64,000 nucleotides of DNA from Pseudomonadota bacterium (GTDB lineage Bacteria; Pseudomonadota; Alphaproteobacteria; Sphingomonadales; Sphingomonadaceae), in NCBI GenBank assembly GCA_021849075.1, contig JAJZTH010000012.1, positions 1-64,000 on the forward strand, written 5' to 3'. The stretch's first letter is position 1; each line of letters starts with the position of its first letter. Both the position numbers and the translations under genes were made by a program. This document shows, piece after piece, positions 17,251 to 26,319 of the stretch. The notes beneath the pieces are model-generated. The model saw nothing but the letters and a program-made list of their open reading frames with translations. It did no database searches and was not told the origin of the DNA.

Positions 17251-17270
17251 CCGTTTCCCCGGGGAAACGG
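17251..17270. promoter_or_regulatory. parS-like centromere site 1
   Basis: Perfect palindrome with the core GTTTCCCCGGGGAAAC at 17253-17268, extended to CC...GG on the outside. It has the GTTT...AAAC outer shape of bacterial parS and lies between repA and parB. The same core is repeated at 17341. Confidence 0.85.
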
Positions 17271-17340
17271 CCATTGGGCGCGTAAGTTGGTTCGGCCTTT
17301 TTGGTGTACCGTTAAAAACAGCAAGCGGGTCACACGGTTC

Positions 17341-17356
17341 GTTTCCCCGGGGAAAC
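17341..17356. promoter_or_regulatory. parS-like centromere site 2
   Basis: Second exact copy of GTTTCCCCGGGGAAAC, 88 bases from the first, 43 bases beyond the parB stop codon. Two identical 16-bp palindromes in the repA-parB gap strongly suggest ParB binding sites. Confidence 0.85.
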
Positions 17357-17399
17357 AGCAGGAAAAGCCGCCGGTTGTGCCGGTTATGCGATCGCAGGG

Positions 17400-18485
17400 T
17401 CATCGATGCAAACCCAAGCCCTGCCGTTCCAGATGGGCCAGTGTTTCGCGCAGTGCATCGACCAGCATATCGGTGTCAGCCCCAGAACCGGCATGAAAAC
17501 GCAAGGTGACGCCCTGACGGTTTACAGACTGAACGGACAGCACCGGGCGTCCCAGATCGCCAGTCCAGATATAAGGCTCGACCTTGGGCGCGGCGATAGC
17601 GGCGCGAGGGGCATCGAGCAGCCGCTTGAGCACATCGGCTGCGGGGAGGGCGGGCTGCCCCCTTTGCCGAAGTGCTGCCTGCTCACTCGCCAATATACCT
17701 GCCGCCATATGGATCGCAGCGGCTGACTTGCCATCGTCGAGCGCCTGCGCCAGTGCATAGGCTGGCTTCAACTGCACATCGGCAGGTGAAGCAAAAGCGT
17801 CGATCACGGCATCGGGAATGCCGGCGACCTTGATCATCTTGCTCAGCCATCCTTTGGACAGCTTCAATCGCTCGGCCATGCGCGTCAGATGACTGCCATA
17901 ATGGTCGCTGAGCGCATGCGCATAATTGCGCGCGCGTTCCAGGTCGGACACATCCTTGCGTGCGCGATTTTCCAGATCGGCCAGTCGAAACGCAGCCTCA
18001 TCATCCAACACCGCCACTTGCGCCACGAACTGCATGTCGGGATAGCTGTGACCGCGCAGCCAGCTGATCGACCAGTGTCGACGGGTGCCGGCAATCACCT
18101 CATAATCATATGCGGGATCGTCTTCGACCCGGCGAACGACGGCGGGCACTTTCTGTCCGCCTTCCGCGACGATCGAATCAATCAGCTCCCGGCAATTTTC
18201 TTCGGACAGATGAGCATAATGGCGCGCATTGCCGGGCCAGATGCGAACCCGGCCCGGATCCAGCAAAAGCTGGGTGACTTGCCGTACCTCGCCAGACGCC
18301 AATCGCGCCAGAGCGGACTCCCGCCCCAGCAATGTCGTTCCTCGCGCGCGTTCGTTGCGCGCCGTGGGGGCGGGCATGGGGACAGGCGGTTGCTCGTCTG
18401 CGGCAGGCGCAGTCGGCGTGGGCGCAGCCGCTTCGACTTCATCCGAAAGCAGAGCGGCAAGATAATCCGACTGTTTACGCGCCAT
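17400..18485 (-). CDS. parB: Partition protein ParB
   Basis: 361 residues of the ParB/RepB/Spo0J family. The N-terminal nucleotide-binding domain (about 75-185) contains GTRRHW at 133-138, corresponding to the arginine-patch box, and ENRARKDVSDLERA at 172-185, the second conserved box of CTP-dependent ParB proteins. A helix-turn-helix follows at about 200-222 (RMAERLKLSKGWLSKMIKV). The first 70 residues are a Pro/Ala-rich linker following a short basic start that resembles the ParA-contacting tail. It is transcribed after parA (68 bases away) and before repA, and the parS sites lie directly downstream. Confidence 0.93.
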   Translation of the reverse strand: MARKQSDYLAALLSDEVEAAAPTPTAPAADEQPPVPMPAPTARNERARGTTLLGRESALARLASGEVRQVTQLLLDPGRVRIWPGNARHYAHLSEENCRELIDSIVAEGGQKVPAVVRRVEDDPAYDYEVIAGTRRHWSISWLRGHSYPDMQFVAQVAVLDDEAAFRLADLENRARKDVSDLERARNYAHALSDHYGSHLTRMAERLKLSKGWLSKMIKVAGIPDAVIDAFASPADVQLKPAYALAQALDDGKSAAAIHMAAGILASEQAALRQRGQPALPAADVLKRLLDAPRAAIAAPKVEPYIWTGDLGRPVLSVQSVNRQGVTLRFHAGSGADTDMLVDALRETLAHLERQGLGLHR

Positions 18486-18522
18486 GACGCTTCATTCCCG
18501 AGCAAGAACAAATCAAGAACAT

Positions 18523-18538
18523 TGCCGCAATTGCGGCA
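18523..18538. promoter_or_regulatory. Palindrome between parA and parB
   Basis: Perfect 16-bp palindrome TGCCGCAATTGCGGCA, 37 bases upstream of the parB start and 15 bases after the parA stop. It could be an operator or a hairpin affecting parB translation. It differs from the parS core. Confidence 0.4.
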
Positions 18539-18553
18539 TGGAAAGAGGGCAGA

Positions 18554-19750
18554 TCAGCCGACATTGACGATATCCTCTTCCCGCGCCGGAGCGACCCGGC
18601 CCCAGCCCTGTCGGACCAGCGCCTCGATCTGCCCCATCGCCTCGTCCAGATTGGCGCGGCAACGCTTATGGGTGCGCGGCGTGCCGATCGGCTTTTCCAG
18701 CTCGTAAACGGTCATCATTCGCATCGCGGCATGGCTGATTTCGGCCGAATCCAAAATCGGCACCGGCAACAGCGCAGGGCCGAAGCTCTGTTCCATGATG
18801 GCGCGCACCATGGCGTGGCTGGGATCATTGCCGTCAAACTTGGAACAGATCAGCCGCACGAAGCTATAGTCGACGGCGATGCCCGCGCTCTGGAGCTGGC
18901 TGATCACTTGATCCATCATCGACAGGAATTGGACCGTCGAACAAAAGTCAGGCGTGGTCGCGGCCAGTGGGACCAGCAGAGCATTGGCGGCCTGCATCAC
19001 CGCGAGGCTGATCGTGCCCAGCGCTGGCGGTGGATCGAGCAGCACGATGTCATAATTGCGCGCCAGATCCATCAGGCCCTGTTTCAGCTTGCGAAAGCGG
19101 GCCGCCAACACGGACCCGCCGTCGCTGCCGGCCGCCGCCAGCTCATATTCGACATCGAACAGCTCCAGATTGGACGGGATCAGATCGACATTGGGCCAGG
19201 GGGTGCGCTTGACGGCATAAAGCAGGTCGACCTGGGTCGGATCGATCGACAGATAGGGATAGAGTGTTTCTTCCCGCTGAATGTTGAAATGGGGGTTAAA
19301 GCCGAACAATGTAGTCGTCGTTGCCTGACTGTCGCAATCGACCACCAGCACGCGATAGCCCTGAACGGCGAAATAATGGGCCAGATGGGTCGTGACCGTG
19401 GATTTGCCGACGCCGCCCTTGAAATTCTGAACTGCGATGATTGCGGGAACGTCCAGAGGGGCGCGCTCCGGCGTCGCGCCCAGCACCTGTCGCATGTTGA
19501 GCAGTTCGTCGATCGAATAGCCCGGCCGTCGGCCATTTTCCGTTGGCGGGGCGGGCGGCAACCGGCCATCTTCCTCCGCCATGCGAATCCGATTCGTGGA
19601 ACAGCCCAACAACTGAGCCGCCTCGGCAATGCCAAAGCGAACGCTCAGTTCCTTGCGGCTTTCGGGCAGAAAAGCCTTACGCCGCAGGCGTTCGACCATC
19701 TTTTCGCCGGCTTCGGCCAGATCGCCTATCTGGTCAACCACTGCGTTCAT
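18554..19750 (-). CDS. parA: Partition ATPase ParA (type Ia)
   Basis: 398-residue ParA with an N-terminal MerR-like helix-turn-helix (about 38-62, RFGIAEAAQLLGCSTNRIRM), the mark of type Ia ParA proteins that also repress their own operon. The deviant Walker A KGGVGKST is at 111-118, Walker A' is VVDCDSQATTT (Asp138), and Walker B is IVLLDPPPALGTIS. The start at 19750 has GGGGGA seven bases upstream. A perfect inverted repeat at 19791-19821 is a good candidate for its autoregulatory operator. Confidence 0.95.
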   Translation of the reverse strand: MNAVVDQIGDLAEAGEKMVERLRRKAFLPESRKELSVRFGIAEAAQLLGCSTNRIRMAEEDGRLPPAPPTENGRRPGYSIDELLNMRQVLGATPERAPLDVPAIIAVQNFKGGVGKSTVTTHLAHYFAVQGYRVLVVDCDSQATTTTLFGFNPHFNIQREETLYPYLSIDPTQVDLLYAVKRTPWPNVDLIPSNLELFDVEYELAAAGSDGGSVLAARFRKLKQGLMDLARNYDIVLLDPPPALGTISLAVMQAANALLVPLAATTPDFCSTVQFLSMMDQVISQLQSAGIAVDYSFVRLICSKFDGNDPSHAMVRAIMEQSFGPALLPVPILDSAEISHAAMRMMTVYELEKPIGTPRTHKRCRANLDEAMGQIEALVRQGWGRVAPAREEDIVNVG

Positions 19751-19790
19751 TTTGTCCCCCGGACATTGGCTTGAAGCTTAATAGTTTCAT

Positions 19791-19821
19791 ACATTGCAGA
19801 TTTCATTCAAATCTGCAATGT
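19791..19821. promoter_or_regulatory. Candidate parA operator / bidirectional hairpin
   Basis: Perfect 13-bp inverted repeat (ACATTGCAGATTT, spacer CATTC, then its complement), centred 56 bases upstream of the parA start. Position fits the operator of a type Ia ParA. It also lies downstream of the carboxylesterase gene stop (19859), so it could double as a transcript-end hairpin. Confidence 0.6.
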
Positions 19822-19858
19822 GCCAGCATTCAGGAGCCAAATCGGCTTCAGAACCGCA

Positions 19859-21256
19859 TTATTTCGCCCATGGATCGGGCGCCAGCACTGCGCCATCGCC
19901 AGCACCCAAATCCAGCATCGGATGGTCGGCCGCGCCATAGCCGCGCCATGTTGGCAGTCCATCGCCGTTCGGGTCGCCCTGCTTCACGAAATTGACCAGA
20001 TAGGCGCTGGCGATCCTACCGATATGCCGATCGACCGGCGTTGTTTCCGCACCATATTTCACCCCGACCGTGTCGAAGAAATAGGGGATTTCGCTGGCAT
20101 GGCCGGCGCCCTTGGTCGCGGCGGTGCGCGCCGACTGGGCGACATAGGAGAAGCGATAATACCAGGTCGGAATATCCTGAGCTACGAACTGATCCGCCAT
20201 GTCGCGCGCGCCAGCCACCATCGGGCCGGTCGGGCCGCCAATATCGTCGCTGGTCGCGCCGATCATCACTGGCACCTTGTTGAACTGTCCGCCCTGATAG
20301 GCAGACAGGCTATCGCGCGCGATCCGGCCATCAGCGATTGGCGCGCTGTGCGTGCGTGCGCCGCCGCCAAACAGCGCCGCCAGATTGAGGCCATCGACGA
20401 TGTCATCGGCCGACAGCGCACGCAGTTTCGTGAGCGCTGCCGGATCATTCGCAGCAATCCCTTTTTTCGCGGCAAAGGCGGCACCCACCGCCTCCGCGCC
20501 GGTCAGCGTGGCGTCGCCCATCGGCATCGGCCCGCCTGACTGGATCACCGCCTTTTGAAACAGGCCCCGTGTCATGGGCGATGTCAGCAGCGCATGGACG
20601 GACATGCCGCCGGCGCTTTCTCCGATGATCGTCACATTGGCCGGATCACCGCCAAAGACCGCGATGTTGGCCTGCACCCATTTGAGCGCGGCAATCTGAT
20701 CCATATAGCCATAGTTGGCGAGCAGTCCCTTGTCGGCATCCGCCTTCGTCAAGGCTGGGTGGGCGAAGGTGCCGAAACGACCGATCCGGTAGTTGAAGCT
20801 GACGACCATGATGCCCTGCTTCGCCAGCGCCGCGCCAGAATAGGTAGGCGGGGATGACCCGCCATTGACGAAGCCGCCGCCATATATCCAGACCATCACC
20901 GGCAGCTTCGTTTTTGCGCCCTGTGGCTTCCAGACGTTCAGGAACAGGCAGTCTTCCGCCGGGGGCGTGCCCAAAGGCGCGGCGTCGGACGGGAAGGGCA
21001 ATTGCATGCAGTCATGGCCGTAGCGGCTGGCGTCCCGTACGCCTTGCCATGGCGCGACGGGTTGCGGCGCGCGCCAGCGTAACGCGCCCACGGGCGGCTG
21101 AGCGAAGGGAATGCCCTTGAATACGACGACGTCATCTTCGTTCACGCCGCGCAGCGCGCCGCCTGCAATCGTCACTTCGGGAACGGATGGCTTGGCGGTT
21201 GCGGCTGCCGGCGCCAGTATGGCGGCGATCAGCAGGGCGCGCGAAAATATGGGCAT
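19859..21256 (-). CDS. Secreted type B carboxylesterase
   Basis: 465-residue carboxylesterase/lipase of the type B (COesterase) fold. Residues 1-22 are a signal peptide ending ATAKPS. Hallmarks: EDCLFLNVW at 101-109, oxyanion-hole IYGGGF at 124-129, and the nucleophile Ser214 in GESAGG. The C-terminal His motif (ASEIPYFF then later segment) is present, with a shortened C-terminus relative to eukaryotic members. Start at 21256 follows GAGAGGAT closely; longer frames upstream would run through the neighbouring oxidoreductase gene. It follows that gene by 14 bases on the same strand and is likely co-transcribed. Confidence 0.9.
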   Translation of the reverse strand: MPIFSRALLIAAILAPAAATAKPSVPEVTIAGGALRGVNEDDVVVFKGIPFAQPPVGALRWRAPQPVAPWQGVRDASRYGHDCMQLPFPSDAAPLGTPPAEDCLFLNVWKPQGAKTKLPVMVWIYGGGFVNGGSSPPTYSGAALAKQGIMVVSFNYRIGRFGTFAHPALTKADADKGLLANYGYMDQIAALKWVQANIAVFGGDPANVTIIGESAGGMSVHALLTSPMTRGLFQKAVIQSGGPMPMGDATLTGAEAVGAAFAAKKGIAANDPAALTKLRALSADDIVDGLNLAALFGGGARTHSAPIADGRIARDSLSAYQGGQFNKVPVMIGATSDDIGGPTGPMVAGARDMADQFVAQDIPTWYYRFSYVAQSARTAATKGAGHASEIPYFFDTVGVKYGAETTPVDRHIGRIASAYLVNFVKQGDPNGDGLPTWRGYGAADHPMLDLGAGDGAVLAPDPWAK

Positions 21257-21270
21257 TATCCTCTCCATCA

Positions 21271-22314
21271 TCATGGCAGGGGCAGGCACAGGACCTGCCC
21301 GGTGCGGGCGGAAATCCGGGCCGCTTCGATCACTTCCTGCGTTGCTAGGGCGTCCTGGGTGGAAACCGGCAGGGGGCTGCCCTGGCGCATGGCGTCGGTA
21401 ATCTGCGCATAGAAACGCTCCTGGCAACCGATAATGGCGGGGGACAGAGTGACCTGACCATCGGTATCATGATGTTCGACGGGATCGGGATCGACGCCCC
21501 AGCCTGCATCGCCCGGCCGCAGCCCGGCGATCAGTTGCGCCTCTTGTGGATCCAGGCGGCGCTTGATCAGCATGCCGCCTGTGCCATGGACCATGAAGCG
21601 CGGCGTGCCACCGGCGTCACCGCCCGGCGCGTGCAGGCTGGCGTGCAGCACCACGCGCTTTTCGGCATAGCGCAGCACGACATGCGCCCAGTCGTCCGCC
21701 GCCGATCCCGGGCGCAGCGCCGCGATGTCCGCACTCACCGCATCGGGGCGACCGAACAGCGCCAGCGCCTGATCCACCAGATGCGGTCCCAGGTCGAACC
21801 ACACGCCGGAGCCTGGCGAACCATCTTCGCGCCAGCGTTCGCGCACTTCCGGCCGGAAACGGTCGAAATGACTTTCAAAATGCGTCACCCGCCCGATCGT
21901 GCCAGCTTCGATCGCGGCCTGAATGCTCAGATAATCGCTGTCGAAGCGTCGATTATGGAACACTGCCAGATGCCGTCCCGTCTCTCGCGCCAGCGCCTCC
22001 AGCCCGCGCGCCTCCGCCAGCGACAGGGCGAAGGGCTTGTCCACCACCACATGCTTGCCCGCGTTCAACGCCCGTTCGACAAGCGCCGCGTGTGTCTCAC
22101 TCGGTGTCGCAATCACCACCAGATCGATCGCCGGATCACCCAGCACCGCGTCGATTTCGGCCACGCAGGCGATCGTCGGATCGAGCGCGGCGACCTCTTC
22201 GGCCCGGCTGGTCACGATCGCAGCCAGTCGCAGCCCCTGCGTCGCATGGATCAACGGGGCATGGAAAATCCGCCCCGCCATGCCATAGCCGATCAGTCCG
22301 GCCTGCACCGTCAT
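21271..22314 (-). CDS. Gfo/Idh/MocA family oxidoreductase
   Basis: 347 residues. The N-terminal Rossmann fold has GYGMAG at 9-14, the conserved VVDKPF (family EKP) near 90-95, and the long C-terminal Gfo/Idh beta-sheet domain with the HFESHFDRFRP segment. Best resemblance is to YdgJ-like dehydrogenases acting on scyllo-inositol or related polyols. Its start overlaps the stop of the TesA gene (ATGA) and its end is 14 bases from the esterase, so the three form one unit. Confidence 0.88.
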   Translation of the reverse strand: MTVQAGLIGYGMAGRIFHAPLIHATQGLRLAAIVTSRAEEVAALDPTIACVAEIDAVLGDPAIDLVVIATPSETHAALVERALNAGKHVVVDKPFALSLAEARGLEALARETGRHLAVFHNRRFDSDYLSIQAAIEAGTIGRVTHFESHFDRFRPEVRERWREDGSPGSGVWFDLGPHLVDQALALFGRPDAVSADIAALRPGSAADDWAHVVLRYAEKRVVLHASLHAPGGDAGGTPRFMVHGTGGMLIKRRLDPQEAQLIAGLRPGDAGWGVDPDPVEHHDTDGQVTLSPAIIGCQERFYAQITDAMRQGSPLPVSTQDALATQEVIEAARISARTGQVLCLPLP

Positions 22315-23021
22315 GGTTTCAATGCCTTCGCCACGACAGGGGCCAGCTTGCCGACGATCACAGTGACGCCCTCGTCATTGGGATGGATGCCGTCGGGCAG
22401 TTGCAACGCGCGATGCCCGATCACCCCGTCCAGCATGAACGGATAGAGCGTCGCGCCATGGGCCTTGGCCAGTTCTGGAAAGATGGGGTTGAACGCCTTG
22501 GCATAGTCCGGTCCCATATTGGGGGAGGCCAGCATGCCGGTCAGCATGACCTTGATGCCGCGCTTTTGCGCTTCGCTCAGGATCGCGTCCAGATTGGCGC
22601 GCGTTTCTGCGGGGCTTAGGCCGCGCAACATGTCATTGCCGCCCAGTCCGACCAGCATCAGGTCTGGCTTGCGCGGCAATCCATCCAGGGTGAAGGCTAA
22701 TCGCGCCAGCCCTGCGGCGGTCGTATCGCCCGATACGCCGGCATTCACGACCCGCGCCTTGACCCCGTCCGCGTTCAACGCTTTTTCCAGCACTGGGGCC
22801 AGCCCCTTGCCTTGGTCCAGATTATAACCGGCATATAGACTGTCGCCGAACGCCACCACCAGCTTTGCGTCCGCGGCCGGTTCGGCAACGGCTTGCGCCT
22901 GCTCGGCATTGGCCGCTGGAGGTGGGGGCGGCGCAGCGTCCGAACAAGCCGCCAGATGGACAAACAGCGTCAACGCCCCATATTGCAACAATCTGCCCGT
23001 CAAGGAGCGCTCCTTCTTCAT
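22311..23021 (-). CDS. tesA: TesA-type GDSL arylesterase, lipoprotein
   Basis: 236 residues of the SGNH family. The N-terminal 26 residues form a lipoprotein signal with a lipobox-like LAAC (Cys26). The blocks are complete: block I GDSL with nucleophile Ser61, block III GGND at 127-130, and block V with Asp210 and His213 in DGIHPN. It corresponds to TesA/arylesterase. Its ATG overlaps the ATG of the divergent ABC ATPase gene by two bases. In Escherichia coli tesA also diverges from ybbA-ybbP, so the arrangement is conserved. Confidence 0.88.
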   Translation of the reverse strand: MKKERSLTGRLLQYGALTLFVHLAACSDAAPPPPPAANAEQAQAVAEPAADAKLVVAFGDSLYAGYNLDQGKGLAPVLEKALNADGVKARVVNAGVSGDTTAAGLARLAFTLDGLPRKPDLMLVGLGGNDMLRGLSPAETRANLDAILSEAQKRGIKVMLTGMLASPNMGPDYAKAFNPIFPELAKAHGATLYPFMLDGVIGHRALQLPDGIHPNDEGVTVIVGKLAPVVAKALKP

Positions 23022-23721
23022 GCACTTGCCTATCGATCCCGCCACTATCGCGATCCGCGCGCACAATGTCACGCTACAGCTTGGAACCCGCGATGCGCCG
23101 GTCGACATACTCAAGGGCGTCGATATTTCCATCCTGCGTGGTGAAAGCGTCGCCATCCTCGGCGCATCGGGATCGGGCAAGAGTTCGCTGATGGCGGTAC
23201 TGTCCGGACTGGAGCGGGCCAGCGGCGGCAGCGTCGATGTCGGCGGCGTCGATTTCGGCGCTTTGGGCGAGGATGATCTGGCCCGCGCCCGTCGTGGCCG
23301 GATTGGCATCGTGTTGCAGAGCTTTCATCTGTTGCCCACCATGACGGCGCTGGAAAATGTCGCGGTGCCGCTCGAACTGGCCGGCCATGCCGACGCCTTC
23401 ATACTGGCGGCGGAGGAACTGCGCGCCGTTGGCCTTGGCCATCGGCTGAACCATTATCCCGCGCAATTGTCTGGCGGTGAACAGCAGCGTGTCGCCATCG
23501 CCCGCGCGGTTGCGTCGCGCCCGACCTTGCTCTTTGCCGACGAACCCACCGGCAATCTCGATGCGTCCACCGGCGCGACGATCATGGATTTGCTGTTTGC
23601 CCGGCAGCAGGCGGCCGGCGCGACGCTTGTCATCATCACCCATGATCCCGTTCTGGCCGAACGGTGCGGTCGCATCATCGAAATGCGCGATGGCCGGATC
23701 ATCGCGGATCGCATTCTGTGA
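23020..23721 (+). CDS. ABC transporter ATPase, LolD/YbbA type
   Basis: 233 residues with Walker A GASGSGKS at 48-55, the ABC signature LSGGEQQR at 150-157 and Walker B LLFADEPTG at 170-178. This is the MacB/LolD subgroup that works with FtsX-fold permeases. The start at 23020 is inferred from family length; a perfect palindrome AAGGAGCGCTCCTT just upstream provides the AAGGAG ribosome binding site and also lies within the tesA coding sequence. It overlaps the permease gene by GTGA. Substrate unknown; YbbA-YbbP-TesA systems are thought to handle envelope lipids or proteins. Confidence 0.9.
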   Translation: MHLPIDPATIAIRAHNVTLQLGTRDAPVDILKGVDISILRGESVAILGASGSGKSSLMAVLSGLERASGGSVDVGGVDFGALGEDDLARARRGRIGIVLQSFHLLPTMTALENVAVPLELAGHADAFILAAEELRAVGLGHRLNHYPAQLSGGEQQRVAIARAVASRPTLLFADEPTGNLDASTGATIMDLLFARQQAAGATLVIITHDPVLAERCGRIIEMRDGRIIADRIL

Positions 23722-26240
23722 GCGGCCTTGGCTGGCGCGCCGGCTGGCGCATCGCCCGGCGCGATCTGCATATGGGGTTTCGCGGATTGCGGCTGCTGTT
23801 CCTCTGCCTTTTTCTGGGCGTCATGGCGCTGGCGGCGATCGGCAGCCTGACTGCGGCGATCACGCAGGAACTCAGTGATCGGGGCCGGGTGATCCTGGGC
23901 GGCGACATTGAAATCGGCATGACGCAGCGTGAGGCGGGGCTGGGCGATCGGGAAGCCTTCCGCCAACTCGGCACGCTTAGCCAAACCATTCGTATGCGCG
24001 CCATGGCCCAGCGCAGCGGGCCGGGTAGGGGAGACGCTCCACCCGCCATCCTCACCGAACTCAAGGGCGTCGATGCCGCCTATCCGCTCTATGGCGCGGT
24101 CAAACTGCGTCATGGCGTCTATCGGCCGATGGACGCCGATCATGCCGTCATCGGCGAAGCGCTTGCGGAACGACTGGCTCTGCGGCGCGGCGAGACTATC
24201 CGCTATGGCGATGCGACCTTCACCATCGCTGACATCATCGCCGATGAACCGGATCGGCTGGGCGAAGGCTTCACCCTTGGCCCTGTGACGATCGTGTCGA
24301 TGGACGGATTGCGTCGCACCGGGTTGATCCAGCCGGGCAGTCTCTACAATGCGAAATATCGCATAGGGCTGAACCCGCGCTATGATGCGGAAACGGTCCG
24401 CAAGGATTGGGAAAAGGCGCGCGCCAACGAAGGCTGGACCTTCAAGGATCGTGACAATGCGGCCCCCGGCGCCAATCGTTTCATCGAACGGATGGGACAA
24501 TTTCTCTCGCTCATCGGCCTTGCCGCGCTGGTGATCGCCGGGATCGGCGTCAGCAATGGCGTCGCCTCCTATCTCGCGGCCAAGCGTAGCGGCATCGCAA
24601 CCCTGAAGGTGCTGGGCGCGACCTCCACCGACATCGCCCGTATTTACCGGATGCAGGTGGGCGCGGTCGCCTTGCTGGGGATCGGGGCTGGCCTGATCGT
24701 TGGCGCGGCGCTGCCGCCTTTGGTGGTGGCGCTGGCGGGGGATGTGTTGCCGGTCAGCCCCGGCTTTCGCCTCCATTCGCTGCCGTTGCTGGCAAGCGCC
24801 GCTTATGGCCTGCTCATCGCCTTCCTCTTCACCTTCCCGCCGCTTGCCAGAGCGCGGACCCAGCCTGCCGCGGTTTTGTTTCGCGGTGTGGTGGATGCGC
24901 GCAGCGGCCTTGACCGGCGCAGCATCGCCGCCATGGGTGGGGCCGGCGCATTGCTGGTCGCTCTGGTGCTTGGCACCGCGCGCGATCCGCTCTTCTCCGC
25001 TGTTGTGCTGGGGGCGGTTGCTGCGGTCCTTCTTCTACTTCTGGGACTTGGGCTGATCGTCAGCCTGCTCGCGCGTCGCCTGCCCCGGCCGCGCCGTCCT
25101 CTGCTGCGCCTTGCGCTGGCCAATCTTCATCGTCCCGGTGCGCAGACCGCCGCGCTGATCGTGGCGCTCGGCCTTGCGCTCACCTTGTTCGTCACGCTGG
25201 CCGGTATCGAAACCAGCCTCAATGCCGAAATCCGCAATGTCGTGCCGAAAAAGGCCCCAGCGCAAATAGTGCTCGACATTCCTGCAGTGCAGCAGGCGCG
25301 CTTCCGTACGATTGTGGGGCGTGAAGCGCCGGAGGCCCAGCTCAATATCGTTCCGGTCCTGCGCGGCACGATCACCGCCTATGGCGCGCAGCGCGTTGCC
25401 GACCTGCCGCAAATTCCCGAAGGCGCATGGTTCCTGCGTGGCGAGCGCGGCGTAACCTATAGCGCAACCCTGCCTGAAGGCAGCGATCTGGTTGCAGGTA
25501 AATGGTGGTCGCGGGACTATAAGGGGCCGCCGCTGGTTTCCTTGGACGTCGAAGCGGCCAAGACATTGAACATAGGGGTCGGCGACACGCTGACCGTATC
25601 GATATTGGGTCGAGAGATACAGGCGCGCATCGCGTCTCTGCGCAAGGTCAACTGGGACACGATGGGCTTCAACTATGTGCTGGTGTTTTCGCCCGTCACG
25701 TTGGAATCCGCTCCCCACAGCGTTGCCGCCACCGTCACGATGGACCCGCGCCACGACACCGCCATGACCCGCGCTCTGCTCGCAACCTTCCCTGGCGTGT
25801 CGGTGATCGCCGTTGGGGACGTGATCGATCAGGTCGGCACGATCCTGACGCAAATGTCGCGCGCGATCCTGGTCGCCGCATCGGTTGCGATCCTGGCCGG
25901 CATTGCCGTGCTGGTCGGCGCCATCGCCGCTTCGCGCCAGGCGCGCAGTTATGACAGCGTGGTCCTCAAGACGCTGGGTGCGACCCGCGCGCAGTTGCTG
26001 GGCGGGCAGGCTCTGGAATATGGTTTGTTGGCAGCCATCCTCGCGCTGGTGGCGCTGGCGTTGGGCAGTGCGGCGGCATGGTTCGTGATTGTGCAGGTGT
26101 TCGATTTTGGGTGGGCGCCTGACTGGCCGGTCGTCCTTGCAACGCTGGCGGGTGGTGCGCTGCTGACGTTGGGCATCGGGCTTGCCGGATCGATACCGCT
26201 GCTTTCCGTTCGTCCAGCCCGCGCCTTGCGGCAGGTCTGA
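23718..26240 (+). CDS. ABC transporter permease, FtsX fold, YbbP-like
   Basis: 840-residue permease with the YbbP layout: an N-terminal transmembrane helix (about 20-45), a large periplasmic domain, a FtsX-like bundle of helices (about 250-410), a second periplasmic domain (about 480-680) and a final FtsX bundle (about 710-830). The GTG at 23718, overlapping the stop of the ATPase gene, was taken as start because it gives the expected short cytoplasmic N-terminus; longer frames run back inside the ATPase gene. Partner of the ATPase just upstream. Confidence 0.88.
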   Translation: MSGLGWRAGWRIARRDLHMGFRGLRLLFLCLFLGVMALAAIGSLTAAITQELSDRGRVILGGDIEIGMTQREAGLGDREAFRQLGTLSQTIRMRAMAQRSGPGRGDAPPAILTELKGVDAAYPLYGAVKLRHGVYRPMDADHAVIGEALAERLALRRGETIRYGDATFTIADIIADEPDRLGEGFTLGPVTIVSMDGLRRTGLIQPGSLYNAKYRIGLNPRYDAETVRKDWEKARANEGWTFKDRDNAAPGANRFIERMGQFLSLIGLAALVIAGIGVSNGVASYLAAKRSGIATLKVLGATSTDIARIYRMQVGAVALLGIGAGLIVGAALPPLVVALAGDVLPVSPGFRLHSLPLLASAAYGLLIAFLFTFPPLARARTQPAAVLFRGVVDARSGLDRRSIAAMGGAGALLVALVLGTARDPLFSAVVLGAVAAVLLLLLGLGLIVSLLARRLPRPRRPLLRLALANLHRPGAQTAALIVALGLALTLFVTLAGIETSLNAEIRNVVPKKAPAQIVLDIPAVQQARFRTIVGREAPEAQLNIVPVLRGTITAYGAQRVADLPQIPEGAWFLRGERGVTYSATLPEGSDLVAGKWWSRDYKGPPLVSLDVEAAKTLNIGVGDTLTVSILGREIQARIASLRKVNWDTMGFNYVLVFSPVTLESAPHSVAATVTMDPRHDTAMTRALLATFPGVSVIAVGDVIDQVGTILTQMSRAILVAASVAILAGIAVLVGAIAASRQARSYDSVVLKTLGATRAQLLGGQALEYGLLAAILALVALALGSAAAWFVIVQVFDFGWAPDWPVVLATLAGGALLTLGIGLAGSIPLLSVRPARALRQV

Positions 26241-26319
26241 CGGACGGTTGCGCGGCAAACGGCGGATCGTGCCGCGCGGTCGGGATTATTCTGCGGCTGA
26301 TCCATCAGGAAAGGCCGTC

